Shown here in pieces: positions 58,010 to 64,000 of a DNA stretch of 64,000 bases; the stretch's first letter is position 1; each line of letters begins with the position of its first letter. Source of the DNA: Malania oleifera (taxonomy: Eukaryota; Streptophyta; Magnoliopsida; Santalales; Ximeniaceae); NCBI RefSeq assembly GCF_029873635.1, contig NC_080423.1:88147191-88211190 (forward strand), written 5' to 3'. The position numbers were made by a program, and so were the translations under genes. The notes beneath the pieces are model-generated. The model was not told the origin of the DNA. It saw only the letters and a program-made list of their open reading frames with translations, and searched no databases.

Positions 58010-58740
58010 CCCAGTCCCAAATTTATTAATAACCCTCACTTTTGACGGAGGAATACCGTGGTTACAATAAAGGTCCTTGGAGATTACAATTAATCAAAGA
58101 AAACTTTCCCAAAACCATTCATAACCTAAAACCAAAAACACTAACTCATAATTAATTTGAATAAGGGTCGTTGGACGACTTATCATACCAATTATGGGTG
58201 GCTTTCACCTCATCTTGCACATGCTCAAGTTGGGAATGCGCATGAGGGCAATTATAACATGTATGAGAAGGGTCATAGCAAATTTACATAAACTTCTACA
58301 CATGCCATTGATTATGGTTGTTCTCGTTGATACAAAAGCTGATCAAGTTTCTGGGATATGGTGTGTAGTGCAGGGGCTAGGTCCTGACTTGTGGCCAACT
58401 TATAAACTCCCTTAGGTTTAGAGGTTGGTGGATTGGGTAGTCTACGAGTGGCGGTCATATGCTGCTGAGAATTCTTAGTTAAATTTTTAAAGAGAATGCA
58501 GGCCTCGTTTTTGTGCTTTGTGAGGAAAGTACATCCGCACGATGCATCAACCATGAACCTATCTCTCTCAGCTAACCATTCGTAAAAAATTTGAACTAAT
58601 TGCCACTTGACGACCTAATGATGTAGACATTTATGAAGTAGATCCCTGAAATGCTCTCAGGTCTCAAAGAAAAGTTTTCTATCCATTTGTGTGAAACTTG
58701 TGATTGCCCTTCCGAGTTGATTATTTTTTTATTTTTATCT
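58010..58740 (-). pseudogene. Decayed Ty3 fragments (3' leader-like piece and Athila/Tat-style gag)
   Basis: Next to the LTR, the minus strand of about 58066-58048 reads GTAACCACGGTATTCCTCC, the same 19 bases found at about 764-782 before the 3' LTR of the first Ty3 element. Further on (about 58700-58310) the minus strand reads RDRFMVDASCGCTFLTKHKN and EACILFKNLTKNSQQHM, resembling the Athila/Tat gag segment. No ends were identified; these are probably two unrelated leftovers. Confidence 0.55.
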
Positions 58741-61058
58741 TGAAACAATTAATTTTGTGGGAACAAATAATAAATAATTTAGGTAATAAAAGATGCTTGT
58801 TATTAGAATATTTTTCAAAAAAGATTATTAATATATATCATTACGAAATTAAGGTAATGGTAGTATATACCACTTATTATTAATTTAATTTTAAAATTAT
58901 CATTTGTGAAATTATACCTTATCTATAATACGAGATCTCAACTGGTATTTATATATAATTAATCATATTTTGTTGAAAAATATAAAGAAATAAAATCTCC
59001 TTCGGTTAATACCAATAGTTAAAATTTAAAGGGTATAGGATCATATATCCGCTACCTCTACTTATAAAGTTTAATTTGTTTGAATACATAAAGTAATAAT
59101 TAAAAGTTAAAAAATAATAAAATAATAATAAAAAAATGAAAGGAAAATAAAAGCAAGCAATTGAGTTGGGACAAGTTAGAGAGTGTCGACATATGTTGTT
59201 TATTGATCTCGGCGGCGGCTGCAACGGACGATTTTATATAGCCGCATCGCACTACCTCTCTCCGCTATGACTCCATAATGTCCTCATCACGATTCGCACC
59301 GTTGTCCTTAACTCTCAATTACCAAATTACCCTTACCTTGGCTTCAATTTTACCCACACACCTGCAATATATTGATTTCCTTACCCAAAGTTAAGACTTC
59401 TCATTATATTATTAGGGACAAATGGATAATGTACCACTTCACGGTGGCATTTAATTAATAGTCATGATTCATGAGATGTGAGCTTTTGATCATATTAAAA
59501 TTTCAATCTTATTGAATTATAAATTATGAATATTTTTTAGATAGAAGCTATTGATGAAGATGATAACATGGTTATTGTTAATGGTTACCCAATTAAGTTT
59601 GGGATTGTATTGTAACAAAATGAGTTAAAGTCCGACTAGTAATCCGTTACTCACCTATTTAGACCGGATTTGGGTTTAAAAGTAGATAACCCATTTATAA
59701 ATGGATCAATTCGAAGCCAACCCGTTTAATATACAGTATGGATGTGCTTGGATGGAGTACCCCTTTATATTTTTCTCTTTTTTTCTCTTCTTAAGACTTG
59801 GGCCCTTCAGCCTTTGGAGTCATCCACTTTCAAGCTGTGTTTTTTCTTGGAAGTACTGATTCTTTATAGAAATATTGCGTCAACTTTGAAAAAATATTGA
59901 AGGAAAAAGTAAAACAAATAAATTATATTTTTAAAAATAGGTGCTTAATGGATACCTGTTTATGACTCGTTTATTAAATGAACGAGTTTCAATTTATAGA
60001 TCAGTCATCCGTTAATAAACACGTTAACTCGAATATGAACTCGTTTAACTTTCACCCATTTGTGATCCATCCAAACTCGACCTGTCAACTTATTTTGCTA
60101 CTTTTATAGTCAATACATGATACATATATAATTTTGTTTTGAAACGAAATGGATTGAGGTACATGCAAATTTAAAATTTAAAACTATCTAATATGGATAA
60201 CATTTTTTCAGATTTTTATGAATTCTTTCAAAATATGAAAAATCTCACCTCATTTAGGCATCTATCATAATATTGCTCTATTTTTAAGATTAATTAATTT
60301 AGTTTTATTTTTAGTTGGTTAGAGAGTAATGCTTTCATGATATACTTTTTCCTTTATAATTTAGAATTCTAATTTATACAGGTTCTTTGGATCCCCATAT
60401 GCGATAACAAATAATTAGAGGATGTGATCAGATCCTCAATTCCCTTATGATAAATCAAGAATTAGCTTTCTTTCAAAATCGAACTCAAAACCTCCTACTA
60501 TCATCAAACCTTGTAGTCTATCCATTATATATTGTTAATTACATTTTTAATAAAATGAAATAAGTATATTTATTTTTTTTTTCATTTTTTTCCTTCAACC
60601 AAATCAAAAATAAAGTAAAGAAGAACTCATAATTGCTCACTTATGAAAAATAACTTTTATTTTTTTCTTAAAAAAACTACAATGTTTAATAAATTTTAAA
60701 TATTTATATTAAAATAAAAATTTATTTTTCTAGCATATTTTCCCCTTCCTTTCTAGCCAACCAAACAAGGATTATTAAAAAACTAAAACCTCCTATGGAC
60801 TTTTCCTCCACAATTAAATAAAATTAAATGCATTTCTAGTGAGAAAATGCCAAAGGGCACCCTGGTAATTTCACTCCCTATCATTTTCACATGCCAGTCT
60901 GATTTTTAATAAATGCATCAAGCGCCGGCAATCATGAATCAACAAACGTCACCCTGGGCAATAATACACACCAAACCAAATCAAACCCAATAATTCCCAA
61001 ACCAGACGATCCCCAAGGAGCTAGAGAAGAAATCCAAGATAGAAGAAATATTCAGAGA
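58741..61058. other. AT-rich intergenic DNA, no gene recognised
   Basis: Mostly AT-rich text. A GC-richer island lies at about 59160-59390 (GGCGGCGGCTGCAACGG) without a convincing frame. Two stretches of CCCATTTATAAATGG and ACCCGTTTA/AACTCGTTTA-type text (about 59630-59745 and 59950-60090) may be arms of a decayed transposon. A TAATAAATGC stretch near 60906 could serve the small frame downstream. Confidence 0.5.
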
Positions 61059-61265
61059 ATGCCCATATTTAGTGTGGTGGTGAATGTGATGCTGCGAAAG
61101 AGCCTCACCGTTTTCTGGGAAACTGCACGCTTGCTTGCCGACTTGGCTTCAGTTCTCACGTCCACCATCCGCTTCTCTGCCATCTTTCTCCGGCGATCTA
61201 CCCCTCTTTCCGCCCGGCCCTTCTCTCCCATGTCCTCCATGCTCGGGACTCGACCTGATCGGTAG
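61059..61265 (+). CDS. Small frame, 68 aa, possible host gene, unrecognised
   Basis: A start-to-stop frame MPIFSVVVNVMLRKSLTVFW... of 68 residues in a patch that is clearly GC-richer than its surroundings. The first 45 residues are hydrophobic and amphipathic with scattered Arg; the tail is Ser/Pro/Arg-rich and ends SMLGTRPDR. The upstream 100 bases are C/A-rich, like a plant 5' leader, with a weak TATA-like TAATAAA near 60906. A GT follows the stop closely, so it could instead be the first exon of a larger gene. The opposite strand has a 76-codon frame over the same DNA, an alternative I consider less likely. I do not recognise the family. Confidence 0.35.
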   Translation: MPIFSVVVNVMLRKSLTVFWETARLLADLASVLTSTIRFSAIFLRRSTPLSARPFSPMSSMLGTRPDR

Positions 61266-62603
61266 TTCTTCGTCAAATTCACTATGCATGCCGTAATTTT
61301 CCGGTGAGAGCTTCGGCTTTTGCTCGATCTGTTATTAGTTATTTATAGCGTGCATATCAGTTGCAGCACACTTGTAATTGTGATTTTTTTATATTTAATT
61401 ATCTTTTTTAATAGTCTTAATTTTTTTATCGTGATAATCTGCAATATATTTCTTTTTTCTGATATATAGAAAGATGGAAACTGAAAATCTGGCTAGCAAG
61501 CCCTTAATTGTTTGCTTTTGTTGATTAAATTCCATTAACTAATTAAGGAGGGATGGCCAGCATAAATAGTTCATCACACATTTCAATGAGAGAAGTAATA
61601 TATTGATTTTGTTTTTACAGGATCAGAAAGAACGAGGATGATGCATTTTTGTTTATCAGATATTTTTTGAATTTAATATTTATTAAGCGTTCTATATATA
61701 TGAGAAAAAATATTATTAAAAGTAATTAAGATCAATTATATATTTATATAAAAATGATATCATCTAAACAAACTAATAAGTTGGACTTCTAAAAAGGATA
61801 AATATTTAAAATTTAATCATACATTTATAAATATTTTCAAATAAAAAATTCAAATTTATTTATAGTAATAAAAAAACTCACTAAATGATCTTTTGATCCT
61901 TAAATAAATGAATTTTGTGTCTATAAAGATATTAATTAATAAAGACAAAATTTTCTTCAACATAATTAAATTCAACCAAAATTAAGTAAATTACATTTTA
62001 AAGTTTTATTTTAAACAAGTTATTGAAGAATGAAAAATCAAATAAAAACAAAATATGAGGATTAAAAATGAAATAAAGTTTATTTGGTTAAATAAAATGA
62101 ATCTAAGAATATTATTGAAGAATGTATGTCTCAAAATAACTTGAGTGAACCATTTTTAATAAATCAACTGTTCTTATTTGAAAGATAACTATGAGGATTA
62201 AAATCATAAGTCGATAAGTACCCCCTACATAATATAATCGAAATTTATTTAAATAAGAAAAAAAATCATTAACTAAACAATAAGTGAATAAAATTAGTAA
62301 CTTCAAAAAAAAAAAAAAAAAAAAAAAACTAATAAACAACAATGTATATAAATAGGTAATTACTAATACATAAGAAGTTGTATATAAAAAATATTGAATT
62401 CTGCTTATTTTTCAGTAAGAAATAAGCACCTTATATTAATTAAGTTGGAAACTGGCAATTTAACTTATATTGGTGTTTGATATTATTGTACTAGCTTTGT
62501 GTTAGTTTACAACAGGACCAACTATACATGTATCTACAAAGCAAAAACATACTTCAAAACTGATTTACATGAAGCCTTGTGGCATGAAGAGACGGGGGTT
62601 AGC
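61266..62603. other. AT-rich intergenic DNA, no gene recognised
   Basis: Very AT-rich, with a poly-A run at about 62306-62328. Nothing coding was recognised. Confidence 0.55.
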
Positions 62604-63018
62604 GTTCGGTCAGTTTGGTGAATTCGGTTAATTAACCGAATTGACCAAAAACTTTCAGTTAAAAAACTCATTAACCGAATTGATCGAAATTTCATATTTA
62701 ACCAAATTCAAAACCGACCGAACCAAATTTTGGTTAAATCGGTTAACTAATTTTAACCGATTTAATATTTTGATATATATATATATATATATATAATATA
62801 GACTTTTAATGTATATATAAAATATAAATAATATATATAAAATTTTAATGTATATAATATATAAAAATAAATAAATTTTTAATGTATATATAATATTTTA
62901 ATATAATATATATATATAAGTATTTATTATTAATTTATATTATTCAGTTAATTCGGTTAACTGAACTAAATCAATCGAATTTAATCGATTAATTCGATTT
63001 TAACTGAATTATGTTGAC
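62604..63018. repeat. Inverted-repeat element (MITE-like) with TTCGGTTAAT motifs
   Basis: Both ends are built of repeated CGGTTAAT/ATTAACCG text: GAATTCGGTTAATTAACCGA at 62620-62639, and AATTCGGTTAACTGAA near 62949-62964. The centre is AT microsatellite-like (about 62772-62930). The text could fold on itself over much of its length. No transposase and no clear target duplication were seen, so DNA-transposon origin is an inference. Confidence 0.5.
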
Positions 63019-63228
63019 TCATCTCAGATGAGTTTCATAATTGCTAACTGAACAAGTAATTAACCCTACTACAACCTTCATCTTTCAAATATGAAAGCTC
63101 CAAGTTATCATAATTAACCAAAAACTCCAACCTTCTTTTAGTCCCCATTTTCTTTTCCTTTTTCCTACTACCTATAGGTTTTTTGAAACTGATTTTTGCT
63201 TTCTTTCCCCTTGTTTGTTTTTCTCATT

Positions 63229-63835
63229 TCTATTCGTTTGGATCAAAGATTTTGTTTAGGAAAAGGAAAAGAAAGAAAAATAAAGAAGAAATTCATTTTC
63301 CTTTGTATTTTCCTTTTCTATTAAATACTATTAAAAATAAAAATTTATTTTAACATTACTAAAAATTAAGAACAACTAAATACTGATGATGTGTAAAATT
63401 AATTTTTTTTTCATAAATTTGATCTATTTTTTATTTTTTTTCTCACTTTCCTTGATAACTAAAAATAAAAATGTGGATTCCTTGATATTTTTCTTTCCTT
63501 TTCCAAATATTTTCCAACTTCGAAACGGAATCTAATGGTCCGTTTGAATCAAGGATTTTACGTGGGAAAAAGAAAAGGAAAGGAAAATAAGAAGGAAATT
63601 AATTTTTCTTTATATTTTCATTCTTTGTTTAATACCATGAAAAATAAAAATTTGTTTTAATATAACTAAAAATTATATAAAAAATAATAATAACAATATA
63701 TAAAATTAAATTTTTGTTCATAAATTTGACATATTTTTTATTTTCATTCTTATTTTCCTTGTTAACAAAACATGAAAATAATAATTCCTTCATATTTTTC
63801 TTTCATTTCTCTAATATTTTGAGTTCACCTAAAAT
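63229..63835. repeat. Tandem duplication, unit about 305 bp
   Basis: Copy 1 starts CGTTTGGATCAAAGATTTTG (about 63234), copy 2 CGTTTGAATCAAGGATTTTA (63541). Both continue with GGAAAAGGAAA-type text, AAAAATAAAAATTTRTTTTA, CATAAATTTGA and ATATTTTTCTTTC in the same order. They are diverged by clearly more than 10 percent. No coding frame. Confidence 0.75.
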
Positions 63836-64000
63836 AAGGTTCACATCCTTTTCCTCCAAATTTTCAACACATATACCAAGAACCTTACTAACCATCTAAA
63901 GCACCCTCTTCTCCTTGTAATTTTTGCGGTCACTATCCATTCTCTTTTGATTTTCATCAAATATGTGTTCAAAACTAGTATAGAAGACACGTATAAGGGC

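Noticed and set aside
59006-59224. Minus-strand frame with a hydrophobic run and a nearby GC-rich patch
   Set aside because: The hydrophobic part is AT-rich low complexity and no motif or gene context supports it.

Overview
The window looks like repeat-rich intergenic DNA from a large angiosperm nuclear genome, probably a eudicot. It is AT-rich, with many AT, CT and GA microsatellites and plant-type Copia and Ty3 LTR elements nested in one another. The only confident host gene is a plant germin-like protein. I saw no rRNA gene, true tRNA gene, CRISPR array, operon or prokaryotic signal. Roughly 50 kb of the 64 kb is transposon fossil, and almost every boundary could be placed from TG/CA ends, primer sites or target-site duplications (TSDs).

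Layout, left to right. 1-2751: 3' end of a Ty3 chromovirus (Tekay-like) with its 3' LTR. 2752-13934: an old Copia element on the minus strand, split by a solo LTR (3096-11043, TSD TATCC), which is itself split by a nearly complete younger Copia element (4991-10485). 13935-15641: gene-free DNA, then a LINE-type ORF1 fragment. 15642-28245: 5' part of an Ogre/Tat-like Ty3 element with an extra ORF1; its 5' LTR holds a 7.4 kb gag-only Copia-like element (18158-25535, TSD CGGTG). From 28246: another Copia-like element whose LTR holds a Ty3 solo LTR (28720-30822, TSD ACAGG) and whose primer-site region holds a second solo LTR (32288-36672, TSD GTAGG), which holds a third (34086-36551). 37761-42488: unassigned DNA and two more Ogre-like LTR ends.

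42489-49223 is the host island. It has a single-exon germin-like gene (45301-45912) with a TATA box and a rearranged, internally duplicated upstream region. Downstream lie three SINE-like insertions, then a second copy of the germin upstream region that ends seven codons into a second germin-like gene, cut by a Copia element at 49224. The germin-like product is predicted to be a secreted cupin with all four metal ligands but without the usual N-terminal cysteine pair.

49224-58740 is again nested LTR elements. 58741-64000 is AT-rich DNA with one possible small gene (61059-61265), an inverted-repeat element and a tandem duplication.

The most unusual pattern is shared by LTRs of different families. 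Just upstream of the LTR TATA box each carries a cluster of degenerate 12-16 bp palindromes with TTC and GAA arms. The palindrome differs between families (GTCGAC-centred in some, GACGTC-centred in another) but its position is constant.
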